Counted from the stretch's first letter, positions 8,559 to 16,810 are shown. The stretch is 64,000 nucleotides of DNA from Candidatus Rokuibacteriota bacterium (GCA_016184125.1 JACPDG010000044.1:1-64000); one strand, 5' to 3'. Made by a program: numbers and translations. Notes: generated by a model from the sequence alone, not told the origin.

Positions 8559-9346
8559 CGGAGCTGCTCCTCGCCGAGGAACCGGACCAGCACGTTGGGT
8601 GAGTCGACCTGCGGCAGCGCCTCGCGGTGCAGGTGGGAGAGCAGGCCGAAGCGCACGGGGAGTTGTCCGCCGCTGAACCGGAAGCCGTAGGGCAGCGAGA
8701 CGAGCGAGAACCACGCCTCGGCGAGCGCCGCCTCGGTCACGCGCTCGCCCTCCTCGAACTCCTCCGCGAACTCGAACCGGACGACGCCCTGCGCGTACGG
8801 GTCGATGCGGCCGTAGAGGTTCACCTCGACCTCGCGCGGGAACGCGCGGTTCTCGCGGCCGAAGAACGTCCCGGCGTCCGCCTTGTCGACGTTGTCCTGC
8901 GTGACGTTCGCGACAAGGTCGCCCACGATGCCGATGTCGAAGAGGAGCTGGCCCGGGCCGCGGCGCTCGTAGAGCGAGAACGGCTGGCGGGGCCGGAGCA
9001 GGTCGGCGGGGGACGGCGGCGAGCCGGGAGGCGCCTGCATCACGAGGGGCGTGGGGCCCGGCGACGCCGGAGCGGTGGGCGCGACCGGCGCAGCGGCCGG
9101 AAGCGTGGGGCCTCCCGCCGAGGACGGTGGAGCAACGGTGGCTCCCGTCACGAGCGGGGGCTGCCCGCGTTCGAGGCGCCGAAGGCGCTCCGCCAGCGCC
9201 TGGATCGTCGCCTCGTACCGCGTCTTCATCGCGTCGAGCTGCCGGCGGACCTCGGCCAGCTCGTGCCGGACGGAGTCCGCGTCCTGGGCCCAGCCGAGGG
9301 CGGGCAGCAGCACGAGGACGAGGGTGAGCATGACGAACCTGTGCAT
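8543..9346 (-). pseudogene. Truncated outer-membrane/porin-like protein
   Basis: A secreted protein with signal peptide MHRFVMLTLVLVLLPALGWA, a coiled coil (~25-65), a Pro/Ala linker and the start of a beta-barrel-like domain (FDIGIVGDLVANV, EVEVNLYGRIDPYAQG, GQLPVRFGLLSHLHREALP). The frame ends at RFLGEEQLR then YLPM and a stop that lies inside the end of the convergent hydrolase gene. Related outer-membrane proteins continue for several hundred residues after a FLGEEGL-type motif, so I infer the 3' part was lost in a rearrangement. ATG 9346 has GGAGG 7 bases upstream. The truncated peptide could still be made. Confidence 0.65.
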
Positions 9347-9419
9347 AGGGTGACCTCCGTGAGATCGGGCCGTCCGTCGGACGGAGCGGCGCGGATTCAG
9401 ACGCCCGGTTGCGAGCCGA

Positions 9420-9725
9420 TCAGACGGAGCGTGCGGGAGGTGCGCGAGGACGGCGGTGGGCGTGCGGACGCTCCGCAATCGCGAGCGCCGGGAGCGGCGG
9501 CGCCGCGGCGGCCGCCAGCGTGAGGACGAGGGTGATCACGCTCGCGGTGAGCACGACGGTGCCCGCGAGCGTGGCGAGCGCGAGGACCTGGCAATCCGGG
9601 TTGTAGACGGCGGGCGCGCCGTCCGCGTGGAGGTGCACGCTGCTCGATCCGCCGGCCAGCAGCAGGACGAACGCGGTCGCGGCGAGGAGCAGCGAGGCGC
9701 TGGTCACGGAGGAGCGGCGCGGCAT
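9420..9725 (-). CDS. Small membrane protein (101 aa), hypothetical
   Basis: 101 residues with two hydrophobic segments (~8-28 and ~48-72) separated by a short loop containing VHLHADG and VYNPDCQ, and a basic Pro/Arg-rich tail. The loop with His and one Cys could face the periplasm. ATG 9725 is preferred over a longer start at 9833, whose extra residues look non-coding. It is divergent from the ZIP-like transporter. No family recognised. Confidence 0.6.
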   Translation of the reverse strand: MPRRSSVTSASLLLAATAFVLLLAGGSSSVHLHADGAPAVYNPDCQVLALATLAGTVVLTASVITLVLTLAAAAAPPLPALAIAERPHAHRRPRAPPARSV

Positions 9726-9859
9726 CACGCGGTAGAGATACCGTAGGCCGGGGGTGCGTGCAAGGTGAGGGGGCCGGACCGAAAGCGATCGCGCCGTCGA
9801 GACGAAATATCGTACCGTGGTCCGGCGGGACACACCGGTCGCGCGGGGGGAGAGGATCC

Positions 9860-11152
9860 ATGGACCAGAGCCTGGCGATGCAGGCCTTCGTGTTCGGGAT
9901 CATCAGCGCCGCGTCGCTGCCGATCGGCGCGGCGCTCGCCATGGTGTGGACTCCGCGGCAGCGCCTCGTCGCCGGGCTCATGGCCTTCGGCGGTGGCGCG
10001 CTGCTCGCCGCGCTCACGCTCGACCTCGTCGGCGAGGCGATGCGCAAGGGCGAGTTCTATCCCCTGGCGCTCGGCTGCCTCCTCGGGTGTGCGCTGTTCA
10101 TCGTGCTCAACCAGGTCGTCAACCGGCACGGCGGCTTCCTGCGGAAGGCGGCCACCACGATCAGCCACCTCAGGCAGCAGAAGCGGCAGCACGTCACGCG
10201 CGTGTTCGAGACGCTGTCGCACGTGCCGCTGTTCCGTGAGCTCCCGCCCGAGGAGGTCCGCGACCTCGTCCACTACCTCACGCCCCGGACGTTCGCGAAG
10301 GGCACGACCGTCATCCGGCAGGGCGACCCGGGCGACGGCTTCTTCATCATCGATCGCGGCGCCGTGGAGGTCATCGACGAGCGTGCGGGCCGGCACACGG
10401 TCGCGACGCTCGGCGCGGGCGACGTCCTCGGCGAGATGGCGCTGGTGACGGGCGAGCCCCGGTCGGCGACGGCGATCGCCGCCGACGAGACGCGCGCGTG
10501 GATCGTGCTCAAGGAGCACTTCGACCGGCTCGTCCAGACGTCGCCGGTGCTCGCCGAGGCGGTGCGGCGACTCGCGGCGCGCCGCACGGAGAACCTCAAG
10601 CGGTCCCGGGCCGGGGACGGTGAGGGCGCGGCCGAATGGGCCGCCGCGGCGACGCGTGACCTGGAGGGGAAGATCGCCGCGCCGACGCAGACGGAGATCA
10701 AGGAGGCGGCGCTCGCGCACGGCGGCGCGCCGCTCGCCATCTGGCTCGGCATCCTGCTCGACGGCATCCCGGAATCGCTGGTCATCGGGTCGAGCCTGCT
10801 GCACGCGACGATCAGCATCTCGCTGATCGCCGGGCTGTTCCTGTCGAACTTCCCCGAGGCGCTGTCCAGCTCGGTCGGCATGCGCGAGCAGCGCTACAGC
10901 GCGGGCCGCATCCTCCTCATGTGGACGTCGCTGATGATCTTCACGGGCATCGGGGCCTACGTCGGCAACCTCTTCTTCGTCGGCGTGCCGCAGGCGGTCT
11001 TCGCGCTCGTCGAGGGCGTCGCGGCGGGCGCCATGCTCACGATGATCGCGGAGACGATGCTGCCCGAGGCCTATCACCGGGGCGGCGCGATCACCGGCGC
11101 CTCCACGCTCCTCGGCTTCCTCGCGGCGATCTTCTTCAAGACGCTCGAGTAG
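9860..11152 (+). CDS. ZIP-like metal transporter with inserted cyclic-nucleotide-binding domain
   Basis: 430 residues. The N-terminal ~95 residues hold three membrane segments of ZIP type (SAASLPIGAALAMVW, MAFGGGALLAALTLDLVGEA). A complete CNMP-binding (Crp-like) domain fills ~115-235 (FRELPPEEV, VIRQGDPGDGFFII, VLGEMALVTGEPRSATAIA). Five further ZIP-like segments follow, with LLDGIPESLVIGSSL and SNFPEALSSS at the places where ZIP proteins carry their HNxPEG and HxxPEG metal sites. Both histidines are replaced (Asp, Ser), so the metal site is altered. Start ATG 9860 has a GGAGAGG ribosome site. It suggests nucleotide-gated divalent cation transport; cargo and ligand are unknown. Confidence 0.8.
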   Translation: MDQSLAMQAFVFGIISAASLPIGAALAMVWTPRQRLVAGLMAFGGGALLAALTLDLVGEAMRKGEFYPLALGCLLGCALFIVLNQVVNRHGGFLRKAATTISHLRQQKRQHVTRVFETLSHVPLFRELPPEEVRDLVHYLTPRTFAKGTTVIRQGDPGDGFFIIDRGAVEVIDERAGRHTVATLGAGDVLGEMALVTGEPRSATAIAADETRAWIVLKEHFDRLVQTSPVLAEAVRRLAARRTENLKRSRAGDGEGAAEWAAAATRDLEGKIAAPTQTEIKEAALAHGGAPLAIWLGILLDGIPESLVIGSSLLHATISISLIAGLFLSNFPEALSSSVGMREQRYSAGRILLMWTSLMIFTGIGAYVGNLFFVGVPQAVFALVEGVAAGAMLTMIAETMLPEAYHRGGAITGASTLLGFLAAIFFKTLE

Positions 11153-12443
11153 CCTCTCGCTCGACCTTCACGCGGCTGATCTTCGGGCCCTCCACGTCGA
11201 CCACGGTGTAGCGATAGCCGCCGGCGACCACGGAGGCGCCGGGGCGGGGGATCGCGTCGAGGACCCGGATCAGGAAGCCGGCGATCGTCTGGTAGTCGTC
11301 GGACTCGGGCACGGGCAGGCCGAGCTGAGCCTGCACGTCGCGGACGGGTGCGAGACCGTCGAGCACCCACGCGCCGTCCGGCAGGCGCGTGGCGAACGGC
11401 GGCGCCGCGCTCTCGGTCTCGTCGCGGATCTCGCCCACGATCTCCTCGAGCACGTCCTCGATGGTGACGAGGCCGATGACCGCACCGTACTCGTCGACCA
11501 CGAGCGCGAGATTCTGGCGGGTGCGCTGGAGCTCGCGGAGCAGCACGCTGACGCGCGCGCCCTCGGGCACGAACAGCGGCGGGCGGACGATCTCCGGCAG
11601 CGCCGGGGATCGTCCGCCCGCGACGGCGCGGAGCAGGTCCTTCATGACGAGGACGCCGACCGGATGCTCGATCGATCCCCGGTACACCGGGATGCGGGAG
11701 TGGCCGACCTCCGTGGCCGCGCGGAGCACGTCGCGCGCCGGCGTTTCGACGTCGAGGCCCTTGATGCTCGGCCGGGGCACCATGATCTCGCGCACGGTGG
11801 TGTCGGCGAACTCGAAGACGTTGTGGACGAGCTCCTCCTCGACCTTCTCGAAGATGCCCTTCGCGGCGCCCTCCCGCACGAGGTACCGCACCTCCTCCTC
11901 CGACACGAACGGGGATTCCTTCACGGCGCCGAGACCGAGCACGCGCAGGACCCCGGTCGTGGATGCGGTGAGCGCGCGCACCGGCGCCGCCGACGCTCGG
12001 CTCGCGGCCATGATGACCGGCGCGACCACGCAGGCCGCGCGCTCGGGATCGCGGAGCGCGAGGGCCTTCGGCACGAGCTCTCCGACGACGAGCGATACGT
12101 AGGTGATCGCGAGGATGACGAGGGCGAGCGCGGCCGGCTCCGCCGCCGCGCTCGGCAGTCCGAGCCCGGTCAGCCAGGGCGTGAGGGCCGCGATGGCCGT
12201 GGCGCCACCGACGGCGGACGCGAGGGTGCCCACGGCGGTGATCGCGATCTGGATGGTTGCGAGGAAGGATTCCGGATGCTCCTTCAGGGTGATCGCGGTG
12301 GCCGCGCCCTTCCGGCCGTCGTGGCGGAGCTGCGCCAGCCGGCTCACGCGCGCGGACACGAGCGCGATCTCCGATCCTGCAAAGAACCCGTTGGCCAGGA
12401 TGCCGACGATGATGAGCGCCAGCTCGATCGAGGAGGAATCCAT
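11136..12443 (-). CDS. CNNM/CorC-type transporter-associated membrane protein
   Basis: 435 residues: a DUF21/CNNM transmembrane domain (~1-190, beginning IELALIIVGILANGFFAGSE), a CBS pair (~205-330, with REIMVPRPSIKGLD and RIPVYRGSIEHPVG) and a CorC_HlyC domain (~345-430, with PDGAWVLDGLAPV). This family takes part in Mg2+/Co2+ efflux or homeostasis. ATG 12443 follows GGAGAA at about 10 bases. It converges with the ZIP-like gene and overlaps its last 17 bases, so two metal-transport genes share a 3' junction. Confidence 0.9.
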   Translation of the reverse strand: MDSSSIELALIIVGILANGFFAGSEIALVSARVSRLAQLRHDGRKGAATAITLKEHPESFLATIQIAITAVGTLASAVGGATAIAALTPWLTGLGLPSAAAEPAALALVILAITYVSLVVGELVPKALALRDPERAACVVAPVIMAASRASAAPVRALTASTTGVLRVLGLGAVKESPFVSEEEVRYLVREGAAKGIFEKVEEELVHNVFEFADTTVREIMVPRPSIKGLDVETPARDVLRAATEVGHSRIPVYRGSIEHPVGVLVMKDLLRAVAGGRSPALPEIVRPPLFVPEGARVSVLLRELQRTRQNLALVVDEYGAVIGLVTIEDVLEEIVGEIRDETESAAPPFATRLPDGAWVLDGLAPVRDVQAQLGLPVPESDDYQTIAGFLIRVLDAIPRPGASVVAGGYRYTVVDVEGPKISRVKVEREATRAS

Positions 12444-12557
12444 GGGCAGGCTTCTCCGGGAGGGAGTTCGACGGCGTTGCTCTCCACGATTGTCGCATCG
12501 CGAGGCGGCCGTGCGCTCCGGTTGCCGCGGGGCGCGAGCGGGCGTATAGGAAGCGGC

Positions 12558-13550
12558 ATGACGACAGGCACGCCGGTGGTGAGCGGGCTGGAACGCGCCG
12601 CGGGGCGCGAGCGGCTGCGCGACGCGTTCGCGCGTGACGTGCGCGACGGTCTCACCGCGCAGCCGAAGCGCCTCGCGTGCCGGTGGTTCTACGACGACGA
12701 GGGCTCGCGTCTGTTCGAGACGATCTGCGAGCTGCCGGAGTACTACCTCACGCGCGCGGAGCAGGAGCTCCTGGCCGAGCACGCCGGCGCGATCGCGGCG
12801 CGGCTCCCGCGCGACGCGACGCTCGTGGAGCTCGGCTCGGGCAACGCCGCGAAGACGCGCCTGCTCATCGAGGCCCTGCTCGCGCGACAGCGGCGGCTGC
12901 GCTACGTGCCGATCGACATCGCGCACGACGCGCTCGACGCGACCGCGCGCGCCCTCGCGGCGAGCTACGCGGGGCTCGACGTGCGGCCGCTCGCGGCGGA
13001 CTGGGAGGAAGCGCTCGCCGCTCTCGGAACGTCGGGCCCGCTCGCCGTGCTCTGGCTCGGCTCGAGCATCGGCAACCTCACGCGTCCCGAGGCCGCGCGG
13101 TTCCTCGCGCGGGTCGCCGAGCTCGTGGCGCCGCGCGGCCGGATGCTGTGCGGCATCGACCTCCGGAAGGATCGCCGGACGCTGGAAGCGGCGTACGACG
13201 ATGCCTCCGGCGTCACCGCGCGCTTCAACCTGAATCTCCTCGTCCGGATCAACCGTGAGCTCGGCGCGGACTTCGCGCTCGACGGGTTCCTGCACCGCGC
13301 CGTCTACGAGGAGGACAGGGGACGCGTCGCGATGTACGTCGTGAGCCGGCGCGCGCAGCGGGTGCGGATCCCCGCGGTCGGTCTGGACGTCGTGTTCGAC
13401 GCGGGCGAGGCCGTCCACACCGAGGACTCGTGGAAGTACTCGGTACCGGAGATCGACGCGCTCGCGGCCCAGGCGGGCTTCGACGTCGAGGCGCGGTGGC
13501 TGGATCGCGCGGGCCGCTTCAGCGAGACGCTCCTGGTTCCGCGACGGTGA
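12558..13550 (+). CDS. egtD: L-histidine N-alpha-methyltransferase (ergothioneine synthesis)
   Basis: 330 residues, close to the ~320 of EgtD. It has the N-terminal PKRLACRWFYDDEGSRLFE block, ICELPEYYLTRAE, the SAM loop LVELGSGNAAKTR, WLGSSIGNLTR, GIDLRKD and a C-terminal HTEDSWKYS motif. EgtD trimethylates histidine to hercynine using SAM. The usual partner EgtB (sulfoxide synthase) is not next to it or elsewhere in the window, so the gene is either an orphan or its pathway is split. ATG 12558 has TAGGAAG upstream. Divergent from the CNNM gene. Confidence 0.9.
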   Translation: MTTGTPVVSGLERAAGRERLRDAFARDVRDGLTAQPKRLACRWFYDDEGSRLFETICELPEYYLTRAEQELLAEHAGAIAARLPRDATLVELGSGNAAKTRLLIEALLARQRRLRYVPIDIAHDALDATARALAASYAGLDVRPLAADWEEALAALGTSGPLAVLWLGSSIGNLTRPEAARFLARVAELVAPRGRMLCGIDLRKDRRTLEAAYDDASGVTARFNLNLLVRINRELGADFALDGFLHRAVYEEDRGRVAMYVVSRRAQRVRIPAVGLDVVFDAGEAVHTEDSWKYSVPEIDALAAQAGFDVEARWLDRAGRFSETLLVPRR

Positions 13551-13815
13551 CGCGGCCGCGCGCTCGCGCGTTCCGCGGTCGAGCGTCTCGATGCCGCCTC
13601 CCTCTTCCACGAAAATGACCAACGAGGGAAGAGTTTTTCCCGGCACGCGGTCGACGACCCTCTTCACAATTTCGGTCGACCTCGAAGAGTTCTCGCACCT
13701 GCTCGGCCGGGTCGTCGGCTCCCTCGTCTCGCGCGCCGCGTGCCGTGTGCTCCGGTGCGACGCGCGCGATTGGTGGTCCCCGAGTTGCACGGATGGACGT
13801 GCGAGGACGAGACGG

Positions 13816-14031
13816 ATGATCGCTGGCCCCTTCACCGAGATGCTCGAGTTCCTGTGCAGCCACCAGGAGTGCAGCTCCGTCACCCTGGATCTCGCTCGGA
13901 GCCGAACACCCGACGAGCTCGTGTACTCGATCCACTGCACGTGTGGAGCTGTGTTCGAGCGTCCGATCCCGGGTCCCGACGCGCGCTACTGCATCATCCT
14001 TCGCTGCCTGACCCTCATCGCCGAGAACTGA
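13816..14031 (+). CDS. Small Cys-containing hypothetical protein (71 aa)
   Basis: A 71-residue frame (ATG 13816; another ATG at 13840) with CSHQEC near residue 14, HCTCG near residue 44 and one further Cys near residue 63. The paired cysteines may hold a metal. The frame is open farther upstream (to 13591), but that part looks non-coding and contains the 13551-13815 gap, where I see nothing else. Function unknown. A family 1 repeat follows its stop directly. Confidence 0.5.
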   Translation: MIAGPFTEMLEFLCSHQECSSVTLDLARSRTPDELVYSIHCTCGAVFERPIPGPDARYCIILRCLTLIAEN

Positions 14032-14035
14032 CCGA

Positions 14036-14155
14036 ATGGGGGGCCCCGACATGGCCCCCCATACCCCCCCGACGCTCGGAACGTCCGCGGCGCAGCCGCG
14101 GCCGTCCTCGGGGACACGATGCGCGCCGGGGGCCCCGACATGGCCCCCCAGCGTT
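14036..14155 (+). repeat. Family 1 palindromic repeat, copy b
   Basis: Begins ATGGGGGGCCCCGACATGG, then CCCCCCATACCCCCCC, GACGCTCGGAACGTCC, a GCCGCGGC-rich hairpin and a second GGGGGCCCCGACATGGCCCC block, in the same order as the copies at 371 and 44922. The following 200 bases (14156-14357) up to the receiver gene hold no gene that I can see. Confidence 0.85.
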
Positions 14156-14357
14156 CGCCGGTCGGCTCGGCGCCTCGCGGAGCGGAGGGTAATGAGGGTA
14201 ATCGGGTCTCCTGTTTCGGTGATCGTGTCGCGTTCCGGATGTACCGCGCTGCGCATAAGTCAGTGATTCTGCGTCTCGGCACGATGCCTGCTGCCTTCCC
14301 CACCACGTCGCCGCGATCCGCGTGGGCGGCAATCCTGAGAGGAACGGTTTCCGAGGA

Positions 14358-14717
14358 ATGGACAGTCTCCGCGTGCTGATCGTCGAGGATCACGACGACT
14401 CCCGGGAGTCGCTGAGATGGGTGCTCGAGCTCGAGGGGCACCAGGTCGCTGTCGCATCGACCGCAGGCCGCGGCCTCAGCCTGGCGCGCGAGTTCCGCCC
14501 GCACGTCGCGCTCATCGACGTGGGGCTACCCGACATGAGCGGGTACGATCTCGTGCGACGACTCAGGGTGATGCCCGAGTGCCGCCACATCCGCCTGCTC
14601 GCGCTCACCGGCCACGTGAGCCAGGCCGACCGGCAACGCGCCCTGGAGGCGGGTTTCGACGGTCACCTGGCCAAGCCGCTCGATCCGGAACGGCTCGTCG
14701 CGATCCTCGCAGCGTGA
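14358..14717 (+). CDS. Stand-alone response regulator receiver protein
   Basis: A 119-residue single REC domain: LIVEDHDDSRESL, the phospho-acceptor in LIDVGLPDMSGYD, LLALTGHV and HLAKPLD. No output domain. It is the second of several solitary receivers in the first 29 kb, and shares the order of motifs (including the RQRALEAGFD helix) with the one at 1173, suggesting a paralogous set. ATG 14358 sits right after a GAGGA; an alternative start is at 14322. Confidence 0.88.
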   Translation: MDSLRVLIVEDHDDSRESLRWVLELEGHQVAVASTAGRGLSLAREFRPHVALIDVGLPDMSGYDLVRRLRVMPECRHIRLLALTGHVSQADRQRALEAGFDGHLAKPLDPERLVAILAA

Positions 14718-14724
14718 GCGTGTC

Positions 14725-14898
14725 GTGACCGACGGCGATATCTGCGCGACGTGCGGAGCACGGTTCGCACCGGACGATCCAGTCGTGAGCGTGGGTCGTC
14801 ATCTCGTCCACGCAGGGTGCTTCGGGCGCGGTCGGCCCTCACCGACGCCCGATCCACCCGGCCTCGACGTGGACGACGACGTGTCGCCCACGTCCTGA
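14725..14898 (+). CDS. Small LIM/zinc-finger-like protein (57 aa)
   Basis: Begins with GTG eight bases after the receiver stop. It has CATCGARF near the N-terminus and HLVHAGCFGRG about 16 residues later, a CxxC...HxxC arrangement like half of a LIM or treble-clef finger, then an acidic Pro-rich tail. Tight spacing suggests co-transcription with the receiver. Function unknown. Similar small Cys proteins lie next to other receivers in this window. Confidence 0.5.
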   Translation: MTDGDICATCGARFAPDDPVVSVGRHLVHAGCFGRGRPSPTPDPPGLDVDDDVSPTS

Positions 14899-14946
14899 CC
14901 GGGGGCTCGCGGGGACCGGGCCTCCGGGGACGCGATCAGGCGGCGA

Positions 14947-15345
14947 TCAGGCTGCGGCTCTGCGTGCGCTCAGCAGCAGCAGGCCGCGCAGCACGGACCA
15001 CTCGAACGGCTTGCCCAGGACCGCCTCGGCACCGGCGTCGAGGGCACGCTGCCGGTGGGGCTCGGCGTGCGCGGTCATCGCGATGACCGCGGGTCGTCGC
15101 GCGGCGGTCTCGAGGACGTGACGGATGAACAGGTCACCCGGGATGTCCGGGAGCCCGAGATCGGTCAGGAGCACATCGAAGTCGGTCCCGGATGCTGCCT
15201 CCAGGGCCGGCCTCCCGAGCGCCGCGGGCGTGACCGCGGCCCCTTCCGCCTCGAGCAGCCACGTGAGCGCTTCCCGCGTTTCCGCGGCGTCCTCGACGAG
15301 CAGGACGCGGAGACCCTTCAGTGAAGACTCGGAACCCGTCGACAC
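14947..15345 (-). CDS. Stand-alone response regulator receiver protein
   Basis: About 132 residues with one REC domain: LLVEDAAETREAL, acceptor Asp in LLTDLGLPDIPGD, VIAMTAHAEPHRQ and VLGKPFE. The GTG at 15345 is chosen with AGG seven bases upstream; a TTG at 15375 would add ten residues. It has no output domain. It points back toward the small zinc-finger gene at 14725. Confidence 0.83.
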   Translation of the reverse strand: MSTGSESSLKGLRVLLVEDAAETREALTWLLEAEGAAVTPAALGRPALEAASGTDFDVLLTDLGLPDIPGDLFIRHVLETAARRPAVIAMTAHAEPHRQRALDAGAEAVLGKPFEWSVLRGLLLLSARRAAA

Positions 15346-15418
15346 GACCGACCTGGGCTGCAATCCGACGGCCAATGACGCGGTGACCTGCGGTTGCGGA
15401 AGTCGGGTCGCACCGCGT

Positions 15419-15715
15419 CTATCCCGCGGTGCGGCTGGCGATGTGCCCGCCGATGCAGCGCGCGCAGAACCGCTCGCGCGGCCGCTCCCGGAGGAACGTC
15501 ACTGCTCGCTGGAGCGCGGTCAGCCCTCGCCGCCTGCCCGGTGCTCCGCTCGATGGCGAGTCGCTCGCGCCCGCGATGGGCCAGCGGTTGGGCGTCGGAC
15601 GAAGCGACCGGGATGCGCGGCGGAGGTCCTCCGCGCGTCCACGGAGGTCGCGGCTACGAGCGATCCACTCCGCGCCACGGTTGAGCAGACTCTCGACCGA
15701 TGAGACGCGCTGCAC
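15419..15715 (-). CDS. Small protein with C-terminal CxxC motif (~98 aa)
   Basis: A short basic protein whose C-terminus (TFLRERPRERFCARC then IGGHIAS) looks like a half zinc ribbon; the N-terminal helix ESLLNRGAEWIARSRD is plausible coding sequence. GTG 15715 is the most likely start, since residues upstream of it look non-coding. It may be a remnant of a larger protein. No function can be assigned. Confidence 0.4.
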   Translation of the reverse strand: MQRVSSVESLLNRGAEWIARSRDLRGRAEDLRRASRSLRPTPNRWPIAGASDSPSSGAPGRRRGLTALQRAVTFLRERPRERFCARCIGGHIASRTAG

Positions 15716-15770
15716 GCTGAAAAAGTTACGGCGAGTCTCCGGGGCCGTCAACCGATCGGGCCGACTCAGT

Positions 15771-15815
15771 TCGAGCCAACAATCGACCGTCCGGGCGCTC
15801 GGTTGTTGCCGCTCG
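15771..15815. repeat. Family 3 imperfect palindrome, copy a
   Basis: Arms TTCGAGCCAACAATCGACCG and CGCTCGGTTGTTGCCGCTCG pair imperfectly. The core ACAATCGA recurs in the palindromes at 28471 and 47091. The flanking stretch 15716-16013 holds no convincing gene. Confidence 0.55.
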
Positions 15816-16013
15816 GTGGCATTCCCGTTGCGCCGCCGATCGAGCACTGCCGAAGCCCAAGCCCGTCGTCAACCTGATGCGCGCGCTCGAGCAGAAGCCT
15901 CAAAGGTCCGCGCAAGGAAGGCGCGCGGGCCGAGGCGCGTCCGTCGCGCAGGGACCGGCGCGCCCGCCGCAAGGCCGCCTCGCCGCCCGCCGCAACGTCC
16001 TGGTCGCGCGCGA

Positions 16014-16493
16014 TCACGCGGACGGGCTGATCCGACGCGGGCCGGACTCGATCGCCGGAAGCATCACCGTGAACGTGCTGCCCTTGCCTGGACCCTCGCT
16101 TGCCGCGCGCACGGTGCCGTCGTGGAGATCGACGAGCTCGCGAACGAGCGTGAGGCCGATGCCGAGCCCGCCCTGCCGGTCGCCCGACGCGCGTCCGCCC
16201 TGGACGAAGAGGTCGAACAGGCGCCGGTTCCCGGACCCGATGATCCGGCCGAGGATGCCCTCGCCGTGCGGGATGACGGCGCGCGTGACCGCCGGCTCGA
16301 GACCGGGCGTCACGGCGACGGTCGTCGCGTGGCGGATGACGCGCCGCTCGGCATCGTTCAGCCACACGTGCGCGAGCCCGGCGCCGGAGACGGTGATGCC
16401 TGCCTCCGCGATCGCCCGGCAGACCTCCGTCTGGTCAGCCGCTTCCCGGAGTCGGCGCGTCAGGACACGAAGGGGTTCGAGGGCGTGTCGCAT
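16014..16493 (-). pseudogene. GAF-histidine kinase remnant with internal deletion
   Basis: Residues ~1-85 look like a GAF sensor domain (LTRRLREAADQTEVCRAIAE, GLAHVWLND, GEGILGRIIG). They join directly to the end of a histidine kinase ATPase domain: LFDLFVQGG (F box), QGGLGIGLTLVRELVDLH (G2 box) and GKGSTFTVMLPA. The dimerisation/His-phosphorylation domain and the N and G1 boxes are absent, so the protein cannot be a working kinase. The simplest reading is an in-frame internal deletion of about 150-200 residues. Start 16493 is the ATG before the GAF; the frame is open to 16589. Confidence 0.7.
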
Positions 16494-16700
16494 GCCCGTC
16501 GCGTGGTCAGCGTACCCTCGCGCCGCCGGATGGGCCACTGGCAAAGCGTGACGGTGAGAAAATCTTGCCCTTGAAGACTTCTCCTGCATCTAGCGTCGGC
16601 CGTTCCGTCTCGATCGGCCTGGAGGGGCCGAACGGCCGCCGAATCGGATGCGTGTTCACGGCGTACCGCGGAGTGGCGCTTGCAAGATCGAGAGGCGAGC

Positions 16701-16774
16701 GCGGGCGTAGCTCAGCGGCAGAGCGCCGGCCTACCCGGTCGGAAGCAGGGGATCGACACCTCTCGCCCGCTCCA
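16701..16774 (+). tRNA. tRNA-Gly-like gene, apparent anticodon ACC
   Basis: 74 bases fold as a cloverleaf. Acceptor arms are GCGGGCG/CGCCCGC with encoded TCCA, the D-arm is GCTC-AGCGGCA-GAGC, the anticodon arm is CCGGC-CTACCCG-GTCGG and the T-arm is AGGGG-ATCGACA-CCTCT. The ends look like tRNA-Gly. Odd points: anticodon ACC with C at position 37, and a T-loop starting with A in place of T54. It may be a decayed or unusual tRNA. Confidence 0.6.
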
Positions 16775-16780
16775 GCGCCG

Positions 16781-16810
16781 CCGGCGCTGCGGGCCGACCC
16801 GCAGCGCCGG
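16781..16810 (+). terminator. Strong hairpin after the tRNA-like gene
   Basis: A perfect 13-bp stem (CCGGCGCTGCGGG / CCCGCAGCGCCGG) with loop CCGA, six bases after the tRNA-like 3' end. No T-run follows, so termination is plausible but not proved. Confidence 0.5.

Noticed and set aside
11136-13940. A 934-aa open frame on the minus strand
   Set aside because: Only its last 435 residues (from ATG 12443) are the CNNM/CorC protein; the rest lies antisense to egtD and is a high-GC shadow.
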